A DNA stretch of 14,745 nt from JAIRTY01 sp050257395 (GTDB lineage: Bacteria; Actinomycetota; Actinomycetes; Streptosporangiales; Streptosporangiaceae), in the NCBI GenBank assembly GCA_050257395.1, contig JBLMWU010000096.1, forward strand, positions 1 through 14,745, given 5' to 3'. The translations under genes and the position numbers were made by a program. Numbering within the stretch: the stretch's first letter is position 1; each line of letters starts with the position of its first letter. Below are positions 1-6,033 of this stretch, in pieces. The notes beneath the pieces are model-generated. The model made no database searches. It saw nothing but the letters and a program-made list of their open reading frames with translations, and was not told the DNA's origin.

Positions 1-2894
1 CGCTGCGGCTGTCGGCCCGGCTGGTGCACCCCGGCCGCAGCGGCGGCTGGGTCGGCGGCTCGCTGAGCTGGAGCAAGCTGGACTCGCTGTCCCTGTACGG
101 CAGCTACCCGCCCGCGCAGGCGCGGCTGCTGCAGGAGATCTACGCGCTGTACCGGGCGCGCAGCAGCCGCCCGGCGCACTACACCTACGGCTACTCGCAC
201 GGCGACGAGAAGTCGATCGACCTGTCCACGTTCGAGTCCAGCCGGCTCTGGGCGCTGCTGGACGAGGCCGAGTCGATCGGGCTGCCGCTGGTGCACGGCC
301 GGAAGGCGGGCCCGGTGGCCCGCTACCGGCACGCGGAGCTCTGCCTGGACTTCACCCGGGCGGACCCGGCCGGCCCGCTGGCGATCACGCCGGTGATCCG
401 GATGAGCGGCGATGACCCGGGCCCGGACGGTCCCGGCGCTGCCGGGCCGGGCGAGGGGCTCGCCCCGGTCGTGTTCATCGGCAGCGAGGGGCACGGCGTG
501 GTCTGCGCCGACCCCGCCGAGATGCGGCGCAGCACCGACCCGGCCGGCTGGCGGTTCCAGCTGGCCAGGCTCGCCCGGCCGGTGCCGCAGCCGCTGCAGC
601 GCCTCGCGCTCGCCCGCGAGCGGCTCGTGATCCCCGCCGCCGAGCTGTCCCGGTTCCTGACGGAGTACTACCCGCGGCTGCGGCATGCGGCCACGGTCAT
701 GTCCTCCGACGGCTCGTTCACCCCACCGCAGATCCCGGACCCGGTGCTGGTGCTGCGCGCCGCGTTCGGTGCTGGCCATCGCGCCGACGTCCGCTGGGAG
801 TGGGCCTACCAGATCGGCGACGAGCACTTCCGGCTCCCGGCCGACCCGGCCCCGCCAGCCCCGGCTTACCGGGACCCGGCGGCCGAGCGCCGGATCGTGG
901 CCGGCCTCGACCTGCCGCTGCAGCGCTACGGGCTGCTGCGGTCCGGTCCCGGCCCGGCCGGCGCGGGCAAGACCCTCGGCCCGCCGGCCCGGCTCAGCGG
1001 CATGGACACGATGCGGTTCACCACCGAGGTGCTGCCGCTGCTGGCTGGCCACCCCGGCCTCGCCGTCGAGGTCACCGGGGAGCCCGCGGACTACCGCGAA
1101 GCCGGCGACAGCCTGCAGATCGGGGTGTCGGCGGACGGGGCCGACGGCACCGACTGGTTCGACCTCGGGGTCACGGTCACGGTGGAGGGGCGGCAGGTCC
1201 CCTTCACCGACCTGTTCGTCGCCCTCAGCGAGGGCCAGTCGCACCTGCTGCTGCCGGACGGCGCCTACTTCTCGCTGCAGAAGCCGGAACTGGCGGCGCT
1301 GGCCCGGCTCATCGAAGAGGCCCAGGCGCTGCACGACTCGCCCCCGGGCGAGGTCAGGATCAGCCGGTTCCAGGCGGGCCTGTGGGCGGAGCTGGCCTCC
1401 CTCGGGGTGGTCCGCCACCAGGCGGCGGCCTGGCGGGAGCAGGTAGAGGGCCTGCTGTCGATCGACAGCGCGCCGCCCCCCAGCCCGCCCGCGGCGCTGA
1501 CCGCCCGGCTGCGCCCCTACCAGCTCGACGGGTTCAGCTGGCTGGCCTTCCTGTGGGAGCACCGGCTCGGCGGCATCCTCGCCGACGACATGGGGCTCGG
1601 CAAGACGGTCCAGTCGCTGGCGCTGATCTGCCATGCGCGCCAGACCCGGCCCGGCAGGCCGCCGTTCCTCATCGTGGCCCCGACCAGCGTGGTGCCGAAC
1701 TGGGCGGCCGAGGCGGCCAGGTTCACCCCTGGCCTGCGGGTGACCGCGGTGACCGACACGGCCGCCCGCCGCCGCCAGCCCGTCGCCGAGACGGTCGCCG
1801 GGGCGGACGTGGTGGTCACGTCCTACACGCTGCTGCGGATCGACTTCGACGGGTACGCCGGGCTGAAATGGTCCGGCCTGATCCTGGACGAGGCCCAGTC
1901 CGTCAAGAACCACCAGTCCAAGGCGTACCAGTGCGCGCGGCGGCTGCCCGCCCCGGTCAAGTTCGCCATCACCGGCACGCCCATGGAGAACAACCTCATG
2001 GAGCTGTGGTCGCTGCTGTCGATCACCGCGCCCGGGCTGTTCCCCGATCCCGAGCGGTTCCGCGAGTACTACGCCCGGCCCATCGAGCGCGGGGGCCAGG
2101 CCGAGCTGCTCGCCCAGCTGCGGCGGCGGATCAGGCCGCTGATGAGGCGCCGCACCAAGGAGCAGGTCGCCGCGGACCTGCCGGCCAAGCAGGAGCAGGT
2201 GCTCCAGGTCGATCTCCACCCCCGCCACCGCAAGGTCTACGAGACGCACCTGCAGCGGGAGCGGCAGAAGGTCCTCGGGCTGATCGGCGACATGAACGCC
2301 AACCGCTTCACGATCCTGAGCTCGCTCACCCTGCTGCGGCAGCTCAGCCTGCACGCCGGGCTGGTCGACGAGGCCCACCGGGACCTGCCGTCGAGCAAGA
2401 TCGACTCGCTGATCGAGCAACTCGAAGACGTCATCGGCGGGGGTCACCGGGCCCTGGTGTTCAGCCAGTTCACCGGGTTCCTGGGCAAGGTCCGCGCGCG
2501 GCTGGACAGCGTGGGGGTGGAGTACTGCTACCTCGACGGCCGGACCCGTGACCGGGCCGCGGTGCTAGGGCAGTTCAAGGAGGGCACCGCGCCGGTGTTC
2601 CTGATCAGCCTCAAGGCGGGCGGCTTCGGCCTGAACCTCGCCGAGGCCGACTACTGCTTTCTGCTCGACCCGTGGTGGAACCCTGCGACCGAAGCGCAGG
2701 CGGTGGACCGGGCGCACCGCATCGGGCAGTCCCGCACCGTGATGGTGTACCGGCTGATCTCCGCCGGCACCATCGAGGAGAAGGTGATGGCGCTCAAGGC
2801 GCGGAAAGCCGAGTTGTTCGCCAGCGTGATCGATGACGGCAACGTCTTCGGGGCCAGCCTGGACGCCGACGACATCCGCGGGCTGTTCGAGTAA
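1..2894 (+). CDS. SNF2-family DEAD/DEAH-box helicase (5'-partial)
   Basis: ATP-dependent DNA translocase of the Swi2/Snf2 superfamily, probably acting on protein-DNA complexes or in DNA repair. The frame is open from base 3 with no stop and reads coding-like before the first GTG (base 24), so the true N-terminus lies outside the window. Numbering from that GTG: a variable N-terminal region of about 490 residues; motif I DDMGLGKT at about 521-528; motif Ia IVAPTSVVPNW; Walker B DEAQ at 622-625; motif III ITGTPMEN at about 650; then the C-terminal RecA lobe with VFSQFTGFL, the SLKAGGFGLNL stretch, DPWWNPATE and motif VI QAVDRAHRIGQ at 892-902. All catalytic motifs are intact and the protein ends soon after the second lobe, as usual. 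In actinobacteria such genes often follow a SWIM zinc-finger gene, which could lie upstream. Family assignment is certain; the cellular role is inferred. Confidence 0.96.
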   Translation, partial: LRLSARLVHPGRSGGWVGGSLSWSKLDSLSLYGSYPPAQARLLQEIYALYRARSSRPAHYTYGYSHGDEKSIDLSTFESSRLWALLDEAESIGLPLVHGRKAGPVARYRHAELCLDFTRADPAGPLAITPVIRMSGDDPGPDGPGAAGPGEGLAPVVFIGSEGHGVVCADPAEMRRSTDPAGWRFQLARLARPVPQPLQRLALARERLVIPAAELSRFLTEYYPRLRHAATVMSSDGSFTPPQIPDPVLVLRAAFGAGHRADVRWEWAYQIGDEHFRLPADPAPPAPAYRDPAAERRIVAGLDLPLQRYGLLRSGPGPAGAGKTLGPPARLSGMDTMRFTTEVLPLLAGHPGLAVEVTGEPADYREAGDSLQIGVSADGADGTDWFDLGVTVTVEGRQVPFTDLFVALSEGQSHLLLPDGAYFSLQKPELAALARLIEEAQALHDSPPGEVRISRFQAGLWAELASLGVVRHQAAAWREQVEGLLSIDSAPPPSPPAALTARLRPYQLDGFSWLAFLWEHRLGGILADDMGLGKTVQSLALICHARQTRPGRPPFLIVAPTSVVPNWAAEAARFTPGLRVTAVTDTAARRRQPVAETVAGADVVVTSYTLLRIDFDGYAGLKWSGLILDEAQSVKNHQSKAYQCARRLPAPVKFAITGTPMENNLMELWSLLSITAPGLFPDPERFREYYARPIERGGQAELLAQLRRRIRPLMRRRTKEQVAADLPAKQEQVLQVDLHPRHRKVYETHLQRERQKVLGLIGDMNANRFTILSSLTLLRQLSLHAGLVDEAHRDLPSSKIDSLIEQLEDVIGGGHRALVFSQFTGFLGKVRARLDSVGVEYCYLDGRTRDRAAVLGQFKEGTAPVFLISLKAGGFGLNLAEADYCFLLDPWWNPATEAQAVDRAHRIGQSRTVMVYRLISAGTIEEKVMALKARKAELFASVIDDGNVFGASLDADDIRGLFE

Positions 2895-3149
2895 CGCCGT
2901 CCCCGCGGGCGGGCAGCGATGTGACGGAGCGTGCCGAGCTCAGCCTGCCCGAGCGACGAAATATTCATCTTGTTCATGTAATGACCGGGTTTATCCATCT
3001 GCGACCCTGGCCAGCAGGTGAACAAAAGGTGCAAGACGTCGTCGCGGGGTGCCCAAACTCGCGAGAACTTTGTAACCTGTGGGTGCCGGATTGCTGATAG
3101 GCAACCAATGTTGCGCTATCTCTTCCCCGCTGGCATTCCGGGAGGTCCC
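2895..3149. other. Non-coding stretch, relatively AT-rich, with small palindromes
   Basis: This 255-bp gap is visibly richer in A/T than the rest of the window around 2958-3000 and 3025-3110. It holds a possible weak hairpin after the helicase (CGGGCAG 2910-2916 against CTGCCCG 2945-2951), an 8-bp palindrome CTCGCGAG (3058-3065) and a stem GCAAC-CAAT-GTTGC (3101-3114). A promoter for the next gene probably lies here, for example TTGTAA (3070-3075) with CTGATA (3094-3099) at 18-bp spacing, but this pairing is weak. No RNA gene was recognised. Confidence 0.4.
3101..3114. repeat. Short inverted repeat upstream of the 79-residue gene
   Basis: Perfect 5-bp arms GCAAC/GTTGC around a 4-nt loop CAAT, lying 36 bp before the GTG of the small gene at 3150 and just after a possible -10 element. 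It could be an operator or a 5'-UTR hairpin. It is short enough to have arisen by chance. Confidence 0.3.
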
Positions 3150-3389
3150 GTGACCGAGCGCCTGTACTTCGACCAGCCGGGTGTCTACGTGCTCGCCGAC
3201 TACGATGCGTATCTCGGCGGCGGCCGCGCCCTGTGCGTCGTGTGCGAGCGCCCGGACGGCGCGGTGTACGCGGCCCAGCTCGCGGAGCGGCTCGGCGTCC
3301 CGCTCCAGCACGGCCCCGCCGGCGGCGAAGCCGGGCGGGACACCGCGCCCGCCGCAGACCACCGCCCCGGCCCCACCATCGCCGTCTGA
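3150..3389 (+). CDS. Small hypothetical protein (79 aa)
   Basis: I do not recognise the family. The chosen start is GTG 3150 because GGAGG (3141-3145) stands 4 nt before it; an in-frame ATG at 3108 would add 14 residues but has no clear ribosome site. The N-terminal half looks like a folded module: VTERLYFDQPGVYVLADYD, then a glycine turn LGGG, a beta-strand RALCVVCERPD with a CxxxxC-like pair, and an amphipathic helix AAQLAERLGVPL. The last 25 residues are Gly/Ala/Pro-rich and probably disordered. No signal peptide or membrane segment is visible. It stands alone between the helicase and a convergent SDR gene, with a hairpin after it. The ribosome site and codon use favour a real gene, but the function is unknown. 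Confidence 0.6.
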   Translation: MTERLYFDQPGVYVLADYDAYLGGGRALCVVCERPDGAVYAAQLAERLGVPLQHGPAGGEAGRDTAPAADHRPGPTIAV

Positions 3390-3404
3390 TCCGGCCCGCC
3401 GCTC

Positions 3405-3427
3405 ACCCGGGAGAAGGCATCCCGGGT
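3405..3427. terminator. Hairpin between convergent genes
   Basis: Perfect 7-bp arms ACCCGGG (3405-3411) and CCCGGGT (3421-3427) around a 9-nt loop. It lies in the 62-bp gap between the plus-strand small gene and the minus-strand SDR gene, so it could stop transcription from both sides. There is no U-tract on either side, as is common for actinomycete terminators. Confidence 0.6.
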
Positions 3428-3451
3428 TCAGCGGCTGTGCCGCACCGCCGG

Positions 3452-4246
3452 TCAGCGGGCCGCGGAGCTGACCCGGGCGGCGAGGAACTCTTCCCACGTG
3501 CGCTGGCCGGTGGCGTGACCCGGGGCGATGTTGGCGCCGGCCCGGAAGGCGCGCGCCGCCTGGCCGGGAAGCCGGAGCGGCACGATGGGCCGGTGCCTGC
3601 CCGCGGCCGCCAGGTAGCCGCGGACCAGCTCCGCCACACCGTAGACCTTCGGCCCGGCCAGGTCGGGCACCAGGCCGGCCGGCGGGCCGGACGCCAGCGC
3701 GGCGAGCCGGTCCGCGACCTCGCCGGCATCGACTGGCTGGAACCGGAAACCGGCCGGGACCGGGATCACCGGCAGCTTGGCCAGCTGCCGCGCCACCAGC
3801 AGGATCAGGTCGTGGAACTGGGTGGCCCGCAGCGTGGTCCACGGCACCGCGGAGCCGGCGATGACCTGCTCGGCTGCCAGCTTGGACCCGAAGTAGCCGA
3901 ACATGGTGCGGTCGGTGCGGCTGGCCTGCGGCACCCGGTCGGCGCCGACGACCGAGATGTTCACCAGGTGCGCCACCCGGGCCCGGGACGCCGCCTGGAC
4001 CAGGGTCCGGGCCTTTTCCTCGTCGCCCTTGCTGCTGCCGGCGCAGTGCACGATGACCTCGGCCCCGTCCACGGCGGCGGCGATCCCCTCGCCGCTGGCC
4101 AGGTCGCCGGTCACGAACTCGATGCCGTCCCCGCCTGCCCGGCTGCTCCTGCTCAGCACCCGGACCTTGCCGCCAGCCTCCCGCAGCCGCGGGACGACGA
4201 GGCGCCCGAGCGTACCCGTGCCGCCGGTGACCAGGATGCGTGTCAT
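3452..4246 (-). CDS. Atypical SDR, NmrA/epimerase-like NAD(P)-binding oxidoreductase
   Basis: A 264-residue soluble Rossmann-fold protein. The N-terminus MTRILVTGGTGTLG carries the GxxGxxG dinucleotide motif (G8, G11, G14). It is followed by LSRSS (end of beta-2, often NADP-selective), FVTGDL (acidic residue binding adenine), the beta-4 stretch VIVHCAG, and YFGSK (Y118, K122) at the YxxxK position, then the LRATQFHD stretch usual in NmrA/TMR-like atypical SDRs. The start is ATG 4246, with AAAGGAG at 4254-4260 upstream; a longer open frame to 5041 is only antisense to the sigma gene. It is divergent from an ECF41-like sigma factor, a class known to sit next to and activate oxidoreductase or epimerase genes, so this is the likely target gene. 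The substrate is unknown. Confidence 0.92.
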   Translation of the reverse strand: MTRILVTGGTGTLGRLVVPRLREAGGKVRVLSRSSRAGGDGIEFVTGDLASGEGIAAAVDGAEVIVHCAGSSKGDEEKARTLVQAASRARVAHLVNISVVGADRVPQASRTDRTMFGYFGSKLAAEQVIAGSAVPWTTLRATQFHDLILLVARQLAKLPVIPVPAGFRFQPVDAGEVADRLAALASGPPAGLVPDLAGPKVYGVAELVRGYLAAAGRHRPIVPLRLPGQAARAFRAGANIAPGHATGQRTWEEFLAARVSSAAR

Positions 4247-4276
4247 TCGGCTGCTCCTTTCGGCGGGCGCCGGCGC

Positions 4277-4303
4277 GGTCACACCGGCGCGGCCCGATCC
4301 GTC
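4277..4303 (+). promoter_or_regulatory. ECF41-type promoter reading into the sigma gene (predicted)
   Basis: GGTCACA (4277-4283), a 16-nt spacer, then CGTC (4300-4303). This resembles the promoter motif I recall for ECF41 sigma factors (TGTCACA at -35, CGTC at -10). The start codon of the sigma gene follows 37 nt after the -10, leaving room for a short leader with GAAGGA at 4325-4330. It implies autoregulation of the sigma factor. Confidence 0.65.
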
Positions 4304-4317
4304 AGGGGTATGACGGA
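4298..4317. repeat. Central dyad of the sigma/SDR intergenic region
   Basis: TCCGTC (4298-4303) and GACGGA (4312-4317) are perfect 6-bp inverted arms with an 8-nt spacer. They coincide with the inner -10 ends of the two predicted promoters. The outer arms GTCACA (4278-4283) and TGTGAC (4332-4337) lie exactly 14 nt further out on each side, so the whole block is mirror-symmetric about 4307.5. As an alternative to two sigma promoters, this inner dyad could be an operator for a dimeric repressor. Confidence 0.6.
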
Positions 4318-4338
4318 ACGGGACGAAGGAATGTGACT
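4312..4338 (-). promoter_or_regulatory. ECF41-type promoter reading into the SDR gene (predicted)
   Basis: On the minus strand: AGTCACA (4338-4332), a 16-nt spacer, then CGTC (4315-4312), the same geometry as the plus-strand element. The SDR start codon lies about 65 nt downstream. The -35 element reaches to within 2 nt of the sigma gene's start codon, so polymerase bound here would occupy the sigma gene's translation start region. Confidence 0.65.
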
Positions 4339-4339
4339 G

Positions 4340-5206
4340 ATGGGCGACGACGACTGGCTGGCCGGCCGGTTCGAGGCCAGCCGGCCCCGCCTGCGGGCGG
4401 TGGCCTACCGGATGCTCGGCTCCCTGACCGAGGCCGAGGACGCGGTCCAGGAGGCCTGGATCCGGGCCGCTGGCCACGGTGCGGGCGACGTGGCGAACCT
4501 GGAGGGGTGGTTCACCACGATCGTCGGCCGGGTGTGCCTGGACATGCTGCGCTCGCGCAGGTCGCGCCGGGAGGAGCCGCTGGACGCGGACGTGGCCACG
4601 GCTGCCGCGGCGGCCGGGCCCGAGCAGGAGGCGGTGCTCGCCGACTCGGTCGGGCTCGCGCTGCTGGTGGTCCTGGACACGCTCGCGCCCGCGGAGCGGG
4701 TCGCGTTCGTGCTGCATGACATGTTCGGCCTGCCGTTCGGCGAGATCGGGGCGGTGACCGGCCGGTCGCCGGCTGCCGCGCGGCAGCTGGCCAGCCGGGC
4801 CCGGCGCCGCGTCCAGGGCGGCAGCGTCCCGCAGCCGCGGGCGACCCGGCAGCGGGAGGTCGCGGAGGCGTTCTTCGCGGCCGCCCGCGGCGGCGACCTG
4901 AACGCGCTGCTCGCCGTGCTCGACCCGGAGGTGGAACTGCACGCGGACGCGACGGCGGTGCCGTCGGGCGTGCCGATGACGCTGCGCGGTGCGGCAGCGG
5001 TGGCCCGCGGGGCGGTGGCCGCGTCCGCCCGTTCCCGCCATTCGCAGCTTGCCCTGGTGGACGGGAGCCCGGGCATCGTGATGGCGCCGCTCGGCCGGCT
5101 GGTGCTCGTGCTGAGGTTCACGATCCGGGACGGGAAGATCTCCAGGATCGAGGTGATCGCCGACCCCGCCCGGCTCCGCCAGCTCGATCTCGCGGTCCTC
5201 AGCTGA
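4340..5206 (+). CDS. ECF sigma factor with fused SnoaL-like domain (ECF41/SigJ-like)
   Basis: A 288-residue RNA polymerase sigma factor. Region 2 spans roughly residues 15-75 (AYRMLGSLTEAEDAVQEAWIR, then WFTTIVGRVCLDMLRSRRSR). Region 4 runs from about 112 (LDTLAPAERVAFVLHDMFGLPFGEIG) through the recognition helix TGRSPAAARQLASRARRR. From about 168 a SnoaL/NTF2-like domain begins (QREVAEAFFAAARGGDLNALL, LDPEVELHAD) and ends with RFTIRDGKISRIEVIADP. In ECF41-type factors this domain is bound in cis and controls activity in place of an anti-sigma factor; none is encoded nearby. The usual WLPEP motif of the linker is not seen; the linker reads RREEPLDAD, so this may be a divergent subgroup (or ECF56-like). 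The start is ATG 4340 with GAAGGA 9 nt upstream; an earlier in-frame ATG at 4331 is followed at once by TGA. Confidence 0.93.
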   Translation: MGDDDWLAGRFEASRPRLRAVAYRMLGSLTEAEDAVQEAWIRAAGHGAGDVANLEGWFTTIVGRVCLDMLRSRRSRREEPLDADVATAAAAAGPEQEAVLADSVGLALLVVLDTLAPAERVAFVLHDMFGLPFGEIGAVTGRSPAAARQLASRARRRVQGGSVPQPRATRQREVAEAFFAAARGGDLNALLAVLDPEVELHADATAVPSGVPMTLRGAAAVARGAVAASARSRHSQLALVDGSPGIVMAPLGRLVLVLRFTIRDGKISRIEVIADPARLRQLDLAVLS

Positions 5207-5222
5207 GGGAGCGCGGCACCTG

Positions 5223-5240
5223 CCCGGCGGCGGTTCCGGG
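5223..5240 (+). terminator. Weak hairpin after the sigma gene
   Basis: CCCGG (5223-5227) and CCGGG (5236-5240) form a 5-bp stem with an 8-nt loop, followed by a T-richer run (TTTGGGACTTTGTT). It may end the sigma-gene transcript before the next operon. The stem is short and the call is tentative. Confidence 0.35.
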
Positions 5241-5260
5241 TTTGGGACTTTGTTCCCTTC
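5241..5260. promoter_or_regulatory. Candidate DosR/DevR-like palindrome
   Basis: The core GGGACTTTGTTCCC (5244-5257) matches 12 of 14 positions of the core of the mycobacterial DosR consensus as I recall it (GGGACTWWAGTCCC). It sits 93 bp before the start of the VOC gene, the first gene of the downstream operon. No DosR regulator is in the window, and a single box can arise by chance, so this is a hypothesis only. Confidence 0.3.
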
Positions 5261-5349
5261 CGGCCGGGCGCTCGCCGGTGTGACGGTGAGCGTGAGGTGG
5301 AGACCGGGCCGCTGTCAGCGCCCGGTCCGGCAGCGCCGAAGGGGGACCG

Positions 5350-5724
5350 ATGCCGAAGATCGTGCACTTCGAGATTCCCGTGGACGACCCGAAGCGGGCC
5401 GCGAGCTTCTACCACGACGTGCTCGGCTGGGAGGTCACCCAGTACGGGTCAGAGCCCTACTGGCTGGTGCGCGCGGGCGCCGAGGGCGAGCCGGGCGCCG
5501 ACGGCGCACTGGTCGGCCGGGAGGAGCTGCACCGCAGCCCGGTCGTGATCGCCGGGGTCACCGACATCGACGAGACGCTCATCCGGGTGCAGAAGAGCGG
5601 CGGCGAGGTCATCCAGGGCAAGCTGCCCATCCCGGGCATGGGCTGGTCGGCGTACGTCCGCGACCCCGAGGGCAACACCATCGGGTTCTTCGAGCAGGAC
5701 AGCAGCGCCAGCCCGGCCCAGTGA
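5350..5724 (+). CDS. VOC-family (glyoxalase/bleomycin-resistance fold) protein
   Basis: A 124-residue cytoplasmic protein with the paired beta-alpha-beta-beta-beta fold of the vicinal oxygen chelate superfamily. Visible signatures are IVHFEIPVDD at the start, the helix KRAASFYHDVLGW (16-27), the beta-strand WLVRAG, and the second half with VIAGVTDIDETLIRVQKSGGEV, PGMGWSAYVRDPEGN and IGFFEQD. H6 or E8 and E115 fall where metal ligands usually lie, although many small members have lost activity. The closest type is the small CFP32-like or hypothetical VOC proteins of actinomycetes. The start is ATG 5350 behind AAGGGGG (5339-5345). It is the first of four same-strand genes with gaps of 30-39 bp, so it probably leads an operon. 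Fold certain, substrate unknown. Confidence 0.93.
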   Translation: MPKIVHFEIPVDDPKRAASFYHDVLGWEVTQYGSEPYWLVRAGAEGEPGADGALVGREELHRSPVVIAGVTDIDETLIRVQKSGGEVIQGKLPIPGMGWSAYVRDPEGNTIGFFEQDSSASPAQ

Positions 5725-5763
5725 GCCCCCGGGTGACCCGGCGGCCTGGCTGAGGGGGACGGG

Positions 5764-6000
5764 ATGACCGGCGGAAGCGGGGCTGAGCCGCTCAGCCTGG
5801 ATACCGCGCTCAGCACCTGCCAGCAGGTCCAGGCCAGCGCCCGCGGCAGGCCGTGGAGCGCCGCCTGGTGGCAGTGCGCGGGCTGCCGGCGGTTCAGCCG
5901 GGGAGACCCGCAGAAGATGTGCATCGCCGCCCAGCCCGGCTACCGGGGCTGCCAGCTCGTCAACCGCTGGCTGGCGCAGCCTGCCGGGAGGCAGGCCTGA
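5764..6000 (+). CDS. Small four-cysteine protein (78 aa), probable zinc-binding
   Basis: Second gene of the operon, 39 bp after the VOC gene, with GAGGGGG (5752-5758) 5 nt before ATG 5764. A 78-residue soluble protein with an amphipathic N-terminal part (LDTALSTCQQVQASARGRP), then a compact cysteine module: WWQCAGC (C38, C41), RFSRGDPQKMC (C53) and PGYRGC (C63), giving C-x2-C-x11-C-x9-C. This spacing suits a small zinc ribbon or knuckle; the aromatic WW before it and NRW after it look conserved in style. I do not know a named family, although similar short proteins seem to occur in actinomycetes. It could be a DNA- or protein-binding accessory to the neighbouring enzymes. The ribosome site and operon position support a real gene. 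Confidence 0.75.
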   Translation: MTGGSGAEPLSLDTALSTCQQVQASARGRPWSAAWWQCAGCRRFSRGDPQKMCIAAQPGYRGCQLVNRWLAQPAGRQA

Positions 6001-6033
6001 CCCGGTGGTGACCGGGACCGGGAGGCGTGAGTC

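Noticed and set aside
800..2551. Second plus-strand frame of 583 codons inside the helicase
   Set aside because: Pro/Arg/Gly-rich shadow of the helicase frame, without motifs.
2910..2951. Terminator after the helicase (CGGGCAG/CTGCCCG)
   Set aside because: The 28-nt loop makes the 7-bp stem weak; mentioned in the intergenic entry but not called as a terminator.
4247..5041. Extended N-terminus of the SDR gene
   Set aside because: The translated extension is Arg/Pro/Gly-rich and antisense to the sigma gene; the GxxGxxG motif and a strong ribosome site fix the start at 4246.
5274..5300. Another GTCACA (minus strand) near 5280 as a third ECF41 promoter
   Set aside because: At 16-nt spacing the sequence is CGGA, not CGTC, and no minus-strand gene follows.
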